Source: an uncultured Christensenella sp. (GTDB taxonomy: Bacteria > Bacillota > Clostridia > Christensenellales > UBA1750). From it: a stretch of 44,894 bases of DNA. Of the stretch, positions 1 to 7,482 are shown piece by piece (within the stretch, counting starts at the first letter, position 1; every line of letters begins with the position of its first letter). Location of the stretch: contig CAOKIU010000012.1 of NCBI GenBank assembly GCA_948468595.1, positions 1 through 44,894 on the forward strand, given 5' to 3'. Below the pieces are notes generated by a model that had not been told where the DNA came from, made no database searches, and saw only the letters and a program-made list of their open reading frames with translations. The position numbers were made by a program, and so were the translations under genes.

Positions 1-110
1 GTTTCGACAGGTGTAAGTGCTTTTTTGGCCCTTTCCCTTTCTCGCGCGTTTGCAGAAACGGGATTCTCGCACTGCTTTTCACGGTGGATGCGTTTAGGCC
101 GCCCATAATG

Positions 111-139
111 TTGATATTTGCTGATATTTGTGATATTCT
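111..139 (+). promoter_or_regulatory. Promoter of the lipoprotein gene
   Basis: TTGATA at 111-116 and TATTCT at 134-139 are separated by 17 bases, a good sigma-A-type pair. It lies about 45 bases before the start codon of the lipoprotein gene. Bases 1-110 show no gene I can support. Confidence 0.6.
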
Positions 140-183
140 TTACAAAGGAGACATTAAGCTCAAATGTTGAGGAGTTTTTTTTC

Positions 184-627
184 ATGCAGAAAAGTTGGAG
201 AATTCTTACGAGGTTTGGATTGGCAATTGTTTTTCTTTTGTCGGTGTTTCTGTTGGCGGCATGCGGCGGCGATGCCAGCGGGAAGTCTCCGGTGAACGAT
301 ACGCCTCCGGATCTGAAGGGCGAATGGAAGCAAGTCAATAGCAATTCAGAGGATAGCTATCAGTCCGCTACCATTTCGGATGGGATGATTGAGGTCTATT
401 GGGTTACGGAAGATGAGAAAGCCCTGTACTGGGCTGGGACCTACGAGGCTCCGACAAGCGCGAGCGAGCCATATTCTTGGACCTCCCAAAACAACCACGA
501 AAAAACGGATATGGCGCTTCTCGCCTCTGGCGATGATCAAAAGACCTTTACGTATGAAGATGGGCAGATCAGCTATGAGGTCTCTTTAATGGGGACGACA
601 TCCACCATCAAACTGGAAAAGGAATAA
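184..627 (+). CDS. Small secreted lipoprotein, unknown function
   Basis: This is a 147-residue protein with a short basic N-terminus, a hydrophobic stretch (about residues 10-30) and a lipobox LLAAC, so it should be processed by signal peptidase II and anchored to the outer face of the membrane. The mature part is polar, rich in Thr, Ser, Asp and Glu, and has a GEW...ATISDG..EVYW beta-rich pattern seen in small lipocalin-like Gram-positive lipoproteins. The start at 184 is chosen because GAGGAG sits nine bases upstream and the signal peptide begins there; the frame is open further upstream, but that part looks untranslated. The gene is visibly less GC-rich than its neighbours. I cannot name a function. 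Confidence 0.8.
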   Translation: MQKSWRILTRFGLAIVFLLSVFLLAACGGDASGKSPVNDTPPDLKGEWKQVNSNSEDSYQSATISDGMIEVYWVTEDEKALYWAGTYEAPTSASEPYSWTSQNNHEKTDMALLASGDDQKTFTYEDGQISYEVSLMGTTSTIKLEKE

Positions 628-636
628 AAAAACGGC

Positions 637-668
637 CCTCCGCTATCTTAATAGCGGAGGTGCTTATT
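637..668 (+). terminator. Hairpin after the lipoprotein gene
   Basis: A perfect 10-bp stem (637-646 with 651-660) and a four-base loop lie just after the lipoprotein stop. The following T-tract is poor (TGCTTATTAT), so it may terminate inefficiently on this strand; the A-run before the stem would serve as a U-run on the other strand. Confidence 0.5.
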
Positions 669-719
669 ATGGTGAAGAATGCCTAATTTGGCATGAATTT
701 TGAAGATTCGGGTGTTGCT

Positions 720-3700
720 ATGTATATTGCGGATTTGCACATTCACTCAAAGTATTCCCGCGCCACGAGCCGTGACGGCGATGCGCCGCATTTGGACCTG
801 TGGGCGCGATACAAGGGCATAGGCCTAGTAGGCACGGGGGATTTCACGCATCCAGCTTGGCGAAAAGAGCTGCAAGAGACACTGATTCCCGCGGAGGAGG
901 GACTTTATCGACTTAAGGAAGAACACCGCATGCAAGGCGCGGTCGCCGGTGATGTTCCCGCGCCGCGCTTTGTGATCTCCGGCGAAATCAGCACGATCTA
1001 CAAAAAGGACGGGAAAACGCGCAAGGTCCATCACGTGATCCTGCTGCCGAGCCTGGAGGCGGCGGAGTCGCTGTCCCATCGCCTGGAGGCCATTGGCAAT
1101 CTGCATAGCGATGGTCGTCCTATCTTGGGATTGGATAGCCATGACCTGTTGGAGATCGTGCTGGAGAGCTGTCCGGAGGCGATCTATATCCCCGCTCACA
1201 TTTGGACGCCGCACTTTTCGCTCTTTGGCGCCTTTTCCGGGTTTGACGCGCTGGAAGATTGCTATGGGGATTTGTCGCAATACGTGCACGCGCTGGAAAC
1301 GGGGCTTTCTTCCGATCCACCGATGAACCGGCGCTGTTCCGCTCTGGATCGCTATACGCTGGTCTCCAATTCCGACGCGCACTCGCCTTCCAAGCTGGGA
1401 CGCGAGGCGAATCTGCTCAACTGCGCGCTGAGCTATCCGGCGCTGTCCAAGGCCATCCAAACCGGAGAGGGATTTGAAGGCACCATTGAGTTCTTCCCCG
1501 AGGAGGGGAAGTACCATATGGATGGACACCGCGGCTGCGGCTGTTGCCTGGAGCCCTCGCAGACCGCGCAACTGGAGGGTCGATGCCCAGTCTGCGGGCG
1601 CAAGCTGACCATTGGCGTGGCCCACCGCGTGGAGGAATTGGCAGACCGGCCGGAGACGCCGGCGCCGGCGCTGGACAGGCCCTTTGAGAGCCTGATGCCC
1701 TTGCCGGAACTGTTGGCCGACTGCCTGGGCGTGTCGCCGGCGAGCAAGCGCGTGCAGGCCGCCTACTTTGCGTTGCTGTCACGATTGGGACCGGAGTTCT
1801 CTATTCTGCGGGAATTGCCCGCAGAGGCGCTGGAGAGGGAGGCGGGCTTTGCCGCCGGTGAAGGCCTTCGCCGCCTGCGTGCGGGCAAGGTGCTGCGTCA
1901 GCCGGGCTTTGACGGGCAATACGGCGTCATCTCGCTGTTTGCGCCGCACGAGCTGGAACTGCTGGGCGGACAGACGACGTTGCTGGATATGGCGGGCGTG
2001 CGCAAGGCGAGTGTACGAGCCGCCGTCCCCGCAACACCCCGCAAGGCCGAGCCGGCAAGCGCGCCAGTGCAGGCTGCCGCCTCAGAGGCGCTCAATCCGC
2101 AGCAGGAGGAGGCGGTCCAGGCGTCAGAGCGCGTCGTGGCCGTGATCGCGGGCCCTGGAACGGGCAAGACAAAGACGCTGGTTGCGCGCATCGCGCATTT
2201 GATTGAGGACTGCGGCGTTTCGCCGTCGGAGATTACCGCTGTGACCTTTACCAACCAGGCGGCCGCGGAGATGCGGCAGCGGTTGGAGGCGCGTCTGGGG
2301 GGCAAAAAGGCGGTGCGCGGGCTCAACGTAGGGACCTTCCACGCCATTTGCCTGCAACTTATCGATGCAAAACCGCTCATCGGCCAGGCGCAGGCTGTGC
2401 AATGGTTGGCCGCGTTGCTGAAGGAGCGCGGGGAGAAGCTCTCGCCCGCGGAATGCCAGCGGCGGATCTCGACCGTGAAAAACGGCGGCAGCGCGGACCT
2501 GCCGGAGGGCTTGTTGGAGGCATATGAGCACTGCCTACAGGAGGCGGGCGTGCGCGACTTGGATGGCGTCTTGACCGATGCGCTGGATCAAAATGTGCGC
2601 GCAAAGCGCATGTTCACCCACCTCCTGGTGGACGAATTTCAGGACATCAATCCCGTGCAGCACGAACTGGTCTGGCACTGGATGGAGGGCGGTAAGACCC
2701 TCTTTGTCATCGGCGATCCGGACCAATCGATTTACGGGTTTCGCGGCGCCAATGCCGCGTGCTTTGACGCGCTCAAGGCGCGCGTGCCGGATGCGCGGAT
2801 CATCGCGCTGGAGCAGAACTATCGCTCCGCGCCCGCGATCCTGCGTTGCGCGCTGAAATCCATCGCGCACAACGCGGGCGGCGCGCGCGTGCTGCGGCCC
2901 CATCGGCCGGAGGGCTCGCCGGTTCGGGTGGTCGCCGCGCCGGATGGGTTTTCTGAGGGCGTGTTCATCGCCAAGGAGATTGATCGCATGGTGGGCGGCG
3001 TGGGCATGCTCGAGGCCGGGCGCGCCGGAAACGATCGGGCTGTGGTGCGCTCTTTCGCGGATATCGCGGTGCTCTGCCGCACGCGCCGCCAGCTCGAACA
3101 GATCGAGATGTGCTTGCAGCACGACGGCATCCCCTGCGTCATCTCCGGGCGCGAGGAGTATCTGAGCGAACCCGTGGTTCAGGGCATGCTGGGCTTTTTC
3201 CGGTCGCTGCTCAACCCCAAGGACGCGGTTTCCCTCCGCAGTGCGCTGACCGCGCTCTTTGGATGCGGGGAGGCGCAGTCCTATAGCGCGGAGGCGGTTT
3301 GGAGCGCGCGGGAAGAGGCGGATATTGAGGCGATTCGCGCGCTTGCGATGGATCAGCCTGCGTTGGCAAGCTGGGCGGAGGCGGCGGAGGACCTGCTGCC
3401 CCGGCTTCGCCGCGAAAAGCCGCGCAAGCTGTTGGAGAACCTTGCCGGTCATGCGGCGCTTTTGAAGGAGCCCAAGGTGCAAAAGCTGCTCCAAACCGCC
3501 GCGCTGCACGACGATCTCACCGCGTTTTTGCAGGCCCTGCTGGTAGGGGAAGAGGCGGATATCCGGCGGGTATCGGGCACGAAGATCCCTTCCGGCGCTG
3601 TGCGGCTGATGACGCTGCATGGGGCCAAGGGCTTGGAGTTCCCCGTGGTGTTCTTATCCGGCGTATCCAAGGGGGAACTGCCCTTGGAGCGCGGAACCAT

Positions 3701-3887
3701 TCCGGCGGATATGTCGGAGGAGCGGAGGCTGTTCTTTGTGGGGATCACGCGCGCTCGGGAAGAGCTGGTCCTCACCTGCGGCGGAGAGCCCTCCGCCTTC
3801 CTGGACGAGTTGCCGGGAGAGGTTTTGCGCGCGTCCGCTCGCGCGAGCCGGCGGGAGCCGCAGACGCAGCAGATGAGCTTGTTTTAA
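720..3887 (+). CDS. EndoQ-like PHP nuclease fused to UvrD/PcrA-type helicase
   Basis: This protein of about 1055 residues has two halves. Residues 1-420 resemble endonuclease Q, which nicks DNA at deaminated bases: DLHIHSKYSR metal-binding start, GTGDFTHP, ISGEIS, AHIWTPHFS, SNSDAHSP, and a four-cysteine zinc finger (CGCC...CPVC, about 270-292). From about residue 455 it is a superfamily 1A helicase with every motif: GPGTGKT, TFTNQAAAEM, DEFQD, GDPDQSIYGFRG, QNYRS, TLHGAKGLEF and GITRAREE. The last residues, QMSLF, match the bacterial sliding-clamp-binding consensus. A role in repair of deaminated DNA, nicking followed by unwinding, is inferred. The start at 720 places the PHP motif at the N-terminus, as in the family; ATG at 693 is also possible, and neither has a clear ribosome binding site. 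Confidence 0.93.
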   Translation: MYIADLHIHSKYSRATSRDGDAPHLDLWARYKGIGLVGTGDFTHPAWRKELQETLIPAEEGLYRLKEEHRMQGAVAGDVPAPRFVISGEISTIYKKDGKTRKVHHVILLPSLEAAESLSHRLEAIGNLHSDGRPILGLDSHDLLEIVLESCPEAIYIPAHIWTPHFSLFGAFSGFDALEDCYGDLSQYVHALETGLSSDPPMNRRCSALDRYTLVSNSDAHSPSKLGREANLLNCALSYPALSKAIQTGEGFEGTIEFFPEEGKYHMDGHRGCGCCLEPSQTAQLEGRCPVCGRKLTIGVAHRVEELADRPETPAPALDRPFESLMPLPELLADCLGVSPASKRVQAAYFALLSRLGPEFSILRELPAEALEREAGFAAGEGLRRLRAGKVLRQPGFDGQYGVISLFAPHELELLGGQTTLLDMAGVRKASVRAAVPATPRKAEPASAPVQAAASEALNPQQEEAVQASERVVAVIAGPGTGKTKTLVARIAHLIEDCGVSPSEITAVTFTNQAAAEMRQRLEARLGGKKAVRGLNVGTFHAICLQLIDAKPLIGQAQAVQWLAALLKERGEKLSPAECQRRISTVKNGGSADLPEGLLEAYEHCLQEAGVRDLDGVLTDALDQNVRAKRMFTHLLVDEFQDINPVQHELVWHWMEGGKTLFVIGDPDQSIYGFRGANAACFDALKARVPDARIIALEQNYRSAPAILRCALKSIAHNAGGARVLRPHRPEGSPVRVVAAPDGFSEGVFIAKEIDRMVGGVGMLEAGRAGNDRAVVRSFADIAVLCRTRRQLEQIEMCLQHDGIPCVISGREEYLSEPVVQGMLGFFRSLLNPKDAVSLRSALTALFGCGEAQSYSAEAVWSAREEADIEAIRALAMDQPALASWAEAAEDLLPRLRREKPRKLLENLAGHAALLKEPKVQKLLQTAALHDDLTAFLQALLVGEEADIRRVSGTKIPSGAVRLMTLHGAKGLEFPVVFLSGVSKGELPLERGTIPADMSEERRLFFVGITRAREELVLTCGGEPSAFLDELPGEVLRASARASRREPQTQQMSLF

Positions 3888-3895
3888 CAGGATAA

Positions 3896-3935
3896 ACAAA
3901 GCCGCGCCGTCCAAGTAGGACGGCGCGGCTTTGTT
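3896..3935. terminator. Bidirectional terminator between helicase and oxidoreductase genes
   Basis: A perfect 12-bp GC-rich stem (3901-3912 with 3918-3929, loop AAGTA) is flanked by AACAAA and TTTGTT, so it can stop transcripts from both the rightward helicase gene and the leftward oxidoreductase gene that converge here. Confidence 0.85.
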
Positions 3936-3954
3936 GTAAAAGTTTGGATGCGCT

Positions 3955-5256
3955 TCAGCGCTTGATGCCGTGCAGGGCGGGGTTTTCCAAGATAGAGCCA
4001 TCCTCGCCGGCAAAACGAGAGCCATGGCAGGGGCAGTCCCAGGAGTGCTCCGCGGCGTTCCACTTCAGCGCGCAGCCCAGATGCGGGCAGCGCGGGGCAG
4101 TGGGGGTGAGATAATCCGCCGCTGTCGCGCCCAGATTGCGCCATAGCTGGGCGCGCAGCATGCTGCGATCCGTGGTAAAGGCGGAGGCAAAGGAATTGGC
4201 GCGGCCCGTCAGCGCGTCGGCCAGGAGCTGGGAGGCGACCATGGCGGAAGTCATGCCCCACTCGTTAAACCCGGTCGCAACGTAGAGGGTGGGCGTCGCC
4301 GGGCTGTAGGGGCCGATGTAGGGCACGCTATCCAGGCTCATGCAGTCCTGTGCCGCCCAGCGGGCCACGACATCGGCCTGGGGGTAGCGCTGGCGCACAA
4401 ACGCCTCCACCGCCTCAAAACCGCCGCCCTTGCGGCCGGTGCGGTGATCGCCGCCGCCCACGATGACAAGGTCATCATAGCCGCGCAGATAAATGCCGCC
4501 CTCCGTGGGTTCGGCATAGGTGCCGCGCAGCGCGGGGACGTTGCGCAGCGCGAGCACAAAGGAACGCTTTTGATAGAGCTTCATAAAGTAGAGCCCGCGC
4601 CGGTTGAGAATGGGAAAATGCGTGGCCACGACAATGCGGTTTGCGCGGATGCGGCCGCCGCGCGCGATGGCGAGCCCATCCTCAAGGCGAAGCACGCGCG
4701 TATGCTCGTAAATGCGCAGCCCCTCCGCCGCGCCATAGAGGAACTTGAGGGGATGGAACTGCGCCATGCCGGGAAAGACCACCGCGCCCGCGATGGGGAA
4801 GGGCAGGTCCGTATCCGTTGTAAACCGCGCCGGGAAGCCCAGCGAGCGGACGGCCGCCGCCTCCTTCTGCAAGGAGAGCGCTTCGGCCGTGGAATAGAGG
4901 TAGGAATCCGCATCCTCAAAATCGCAGGGGATCTCCTGCGCGAGCGCGCGAAACCGGCGAACCGCGCGCAAATTGGCTTCCAGATAGAGCCGCGCCTTCT
5001 GCGCGCCGAAGCGCTTGATCAGGCTGCCGTAGAGCGCGCCGTGCTGGGCGGTGAGCACGGCGGTCGTGCCGCGCGTCGTGCCGCCGCCGATGCGGTCCGC
5101 CTCTACCACGAGGCAATCCACCCCGCGCTTTGCGAGCGCCCGCGCGCAGAGCACGCCTGTCATGCCTCCGCCAATCACCAGCACGTCTGTCTGCACATCC
5201 CCCTCAAGGGCTGGATAAGAGGGGCGGCGGACGGTGGATTCCCATAGACTGTTCAT
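3955..5256 (-). CDS. FAD-dependent oxidoreductase with C-terminal Rieske domain
   Basis: This 433-residue protein has an N-terminal dinucleotide-binding signature (VIGGGMTGVLCARAL, then E-A-D about 20 residues later), a DAO-type FAD fold over about residues 20-360, and a C-terminal Rieske 2Fe-2S domain (CPHLGC ... CPCHGSRF). The architecture matches the YhfW group of Bacillus, whose substrate is not established as far as I know. The Rieske part is compact and ends soon after the second ligand pair. The start is set at 5256, where GAGGAGG stands six bases upstream; the frame extends 17 codons further without initiation signals. It is cytosolic, as no signal peptide is present. Confidence 0.92.
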   Translation of the reverse strand: MNSLWESTVRRPSYPALEGDVQTDVLVIGGGMTGVLCARALAKRGVDCLVVEADRIGGGTTRGTTAVLTAQHGALYGSLIKRFGAQKARLYLEANLRAVRRFRALAQEIPCDFEDADSYLYSTAEALSLQKEAAAVRSLGFPARFTTDTDLPFPIAGAVVFPGMAQFHPLKFLYGAAEGLRIYEHTRVLRLEDGLAIARGGRIRANRIVVATHFPILNRRGLYFMKLYQKRSFVLALRNVPALRGTYAEPTEGGIYLRGYDDLVIVGGGDHRTGRKGGGFEAVEAFVRQRYPQADVVARWAAQDCMSLDSVPYIGPYSPATPTLYVATGFNEWGMTSAMVASQLLADALTGRANSFASAFTTDRSMLRAQLWRNLGATAADYLTPTAPRCPHLGCALKWNAAEHSWDCPCHGSRFAGEDGSILENPALHGIKR

Positions 5257-5319
5257 GCAAAACCTCCTCTGGGCTTTTGCATTAGTCTTTACCACAGACC
5301 CTGGCATTATGAAAATAGA

Positions 5320-5859
5320 TCAAAGCGCGGTCCCTTTTTTAGGGATGAACAGCGGGGCCAAGTCGACGCCTTCCAGCTCCAGAAGGCGGATTTTTTTGTC
5401 GATGCCGCCGGCATAGCCCGTCAAGCTCCCATCCGCGCCGACGACGCGGTGGCAGGGAATGATGATGGAGATGGGGTTGTGGCCAACAGCGCCGCCCACC
5501 GCCTGGCTGGACATGCTCTGCCGGCCCAGCCTTGAGGCCATCTCCTTGGCAATGCTGCCATAAGTGACCACCGTGCCATAGGGAATGCCGCAGAGGATCT
5601 CCCAGACCGCCTTGCGGAACGCGCTTCCAGCGGGGTGCAGAGGCAGCTCGTCCGGGCTGGGCCTTTCCCCCGCGAAGTACCGCTCCAGCCAGCGCCTGGC
5701 GCTTTGCAGAACCGGCAGATCGCTTCGTTTTGTCATGGCCTCCGCGATGGAGGCGCCGAAATACTTTTGCCCCTCCAACCACAGCCCCACCAGATGATCC
5801 CCATCGCTGGCCAAGGTGAGCAGGCCCACGGGAGAAGCGCAGTCCATAGAATAAATCAT
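5320..5859 (-). CDS. ogt: Methylated-DNA--protein-cysteine methyltransferase
   Basis: This is a suicide repair enzyme that moves the alkyl group from O6-alkylguanine in DNA to its own cysteine. The 179-residue protein has the winged-helix DNA-binding part (SSQAVGGAVGHNP) and the active-site motif IIPCHRVVG, followed by the usual G-x-L-x-G-Y-A-G-G. The start at 5859 (MIYSMDCASP) is preceded by GGGAG and is preferred because the upstream extension runs through the tRNA terminator. It is encoded 63 bases upstream of the oxidoreductase and could be co-transcribed with it. Confidence 0.95.
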   Translation of the reverse strand: MIYSMDCASPVGLLTLASDGDHLVGLWLEGQKYFGASIAEAMTKRSDLPVLQSARRWLERYFAGERPSPDELPLHPAGSAFRKAVWEILCGIPYGTVVTYGSIAKEMASRLGRQSMSSQAVGGAVGHNPISIIIPCHRVVGADGSLTGYAGGIDKKIRLLELEGVDLAPLFIPKKGTAL

Positions 5860-5899
5860 CCCAAACGCTCCCTTCGGTTGATTTTCACAGCGAAAATAG

Positions 5900-5933
5900 A
5901 AAAAATCCATCGATCCCTTTCGAGATCAATGGA
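5900..5933 (-). terminator. Terminator of tRNA-Thr
   Basis: Reading leftward, the stem TCCATTGATC / GATCGATGGA is followed directly by TTTTTTCTATTTT. It lies just beyond the tRNA CCA end and completes a self-contained tRNA transcription unit. Confidence 0.85.
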
Positions 5934-5938
5934 CCTTT

Positions 5939-6014
<76 letters not shown>

Positions 6015-6048
6015 ATCTGCCGCTCCGCTACCGCACGGAACATGTATG

Positions 6049-6077
6049 ATTATATCGTATGCTCCGACAAATTGCAA
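6049..6077 (-). promoter_or_regulatory. Promoter of tRNA-Thr
   Basis: Leftward TTGCAA (6072-6077) and a perfect TATAAT (6049-6054) are exactly 17 bases apart, about 35 bases before the mature tRNA 5' end. Confidence 0.85.
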
Positions 6078-6151
6078 GTGTTTTTTCGCTTTTTTCGAAA
6101 AAAAACTGGCGCCCCTCTTTTCGCGGTTTGCGATGAGGAGCGCCGGAAAAT

Positions 6152-7354
6152 TCAGCGGATGCGGCGGCACTCAAAGTAGCAGCGCTTTTCCTGCGCCTCG
6201 CCCATGGAGAAGGACTTGCGCGGCAGGGGCCCGCGCGCAATCGAGGGGAAGAGGTCGTACTTGCTCAGCACGGTCAGCAGCAGGGCGCAGCCATCTTCCT
6301 GACGGCCCAGCTGGCGCGCGGCCTCGTCGCCATGCACGTAGTCGATGGAGGCCGAAGGATGCTCCTGTAGGTAGGCGTCCAAAATGGGCTGGAGGACGTC
6401 GATGGGCAGACCCGTCAACTGCTTATCCCCCTGAGGGGTGACAAGGGTCACAGGCGCCTGCGCGCCGGTGCGGCCCGCTTCCAGGGCGCGCACGAGCGCG
6501 GGCACGTCCGCGCCCCGCAAAACGCGGTGGATGGGGGCAAAGGAAAGGGCGTCGTCGTAGAGATTGACGACCTCGCACAGCGCCCAGCGCGCGGGATGGA
6601 CGGCGGCCTGCGCGGGGGAGAGCGTCGCCTTCAGCGCTAACCAGGCGGCCCGCGCCGAGGCCAAGGAGTGGTTCCCGTCGCCCACCGCGAACAAAGGCGC
6701 ATCCTGCCGCGTTTCATCCAATGCAATCAGCGCGTTGGATACCGCTTCCAGATCCTCTTGCGCCTGCACGGCCCAGCCCGTCAGATGGCCGCAGTCCTGC
6801 AAGAGCTCGGCGTCGTAGAGCGGCGGCGTGCTGCGCAGCTTTTCATACAAGGGTTCGATGAGCGTGCGCTCCTTGTCGTTGAGGAGGAGCATGATGTGCG
6901 GGCACTCCAGCAGCGCGTCCTGCCGCACCTTCATGCGCGGCGGGATGCGCGAGAGGATGGTGCCCTCGGTGGCCCGCACGCGGGAGACGGAGCCGGGCGC
7001 GTAATCGTATTGTTCCAGGTCCACAGCGAGCATCAGGCCCTTGCGGCAGCCGGAGCGCGTGGTGCGCGCGGTGAGCACGAAGCCGTGGATCGAGGTTGTC
7101 AGCACGCTTTGCGCATAGGCGCGCATGGCGTCGTGGATCTTGGGAATGCGCGCATCCGCATCGGCCAAATAGACCTCGGGAAGCACGAGGCGCAGCGTGG
7201 AGGGCGCTTCGCCCACAAGCCGGTCGGTTTGCCGCCAGTAATCCTCCTGGGAGGTGTATTGGTCACAGGCGATGCACGCCCACTTTGCGGCGTCACAGCC
7301 GGTGGGCAGCAGGATGTCGGGCACGAGGACGCCGATTGAGGAAAGATCTGTCAT
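6152..7354 (-). CDS. DUF1015 family protein
   Basis: This 400-residue soluble protein belongs to the DUF1015 family by overall layout: an N-terminal region with CDQYTSQEDYW, a central DGNHSLASARA (the family's DGHHR-type motif, here with N and S), and a C-terminal half ending in basic residues. The biochemical activity is not known to me. In many bacteria the family lies near serine-pathway genes, and here it is divergent from a serine dehydratase operon, which fits a link to serine metabolism. The start at 7354 has GGAGG seven bases upstream, and a promoter lies about 40 bases ahead. Confidence 0.85.
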   Translation of the reverse strand: MTDLSSIGVLVPDILLPTGCDAAKWACIACDQYTSQEDYWRQTDRLVGEAPSTLRLVLPEVYLADADARIPKIHDAMRAYAQSVLTTSIHGFVLTARTTRSGCRKGLMLAVDLEQYDYAPGSVSRVRATEGTILSRIPPRMKVRQDALLECPHIMLLLNDKERTLIEPLYEKLRSTPPLYDAELLQDCGHLTGWAVQAQEDLEAVSNALIALDETRQDAPLFAVGDGNHSLASARAAWLALKATLSPAQAAVHPARWALCEVVNLYDDALSFAPIHRVLRGADVPALVRALEAGRTGAQAPVTLVTPQGDKQLTGLPIDVLQPILDAYLQEHPSASIDYVHGDEAARQLGRQEDGCALLLTVLSKYDLFPSIARGPLPRKSFSMGEAQEKRCYFECRRIR

Positions 7355-7391
7355 GGAAACCTCCGCCTATCCGATGGATTTTGATGGCTTT

Positions 7392-7420
7392 ATTATACCT
7401 TGCCCTGCGCGCGTTGTACA
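7392..7420 (-). promoter_or_regulatory. Promoter of the DUF1015 gene
   Basis: Leftward, TGTACA (7415-7420) and a perfect TATAAT (7392-7397) are separated by 17 bases. It lies back to back with a rightward TATACT (7444-7449), the likely -10 of the transporter-sda operon, whose -35 is weak. Confidence 0.65.
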
Positions 7421-7482
7421 TTTCTTTTTTCCCTTTGCTGTGTTATACTGAAGCTGTAGTCTTCGGGGAAAGGACTTTTGAG

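Noticed and set aside
3955..5247. Long open frames on the opposite strands of the oxidoreductase, PQQ lipoprotein, aroC and acyl-CoA synthetase genes
   Set aside because: High GC content opens long antisense frames; these lack ribosome binding sites and recognisable domains, while the opposite frames encode clear protein families.
7096..7482. N-terminal extension of the symporter-like protein
   Set aside because: It is antisense to the DUF1015 coding region, spans both divergent promoters and is Arg/Pro-rich junk in translation.
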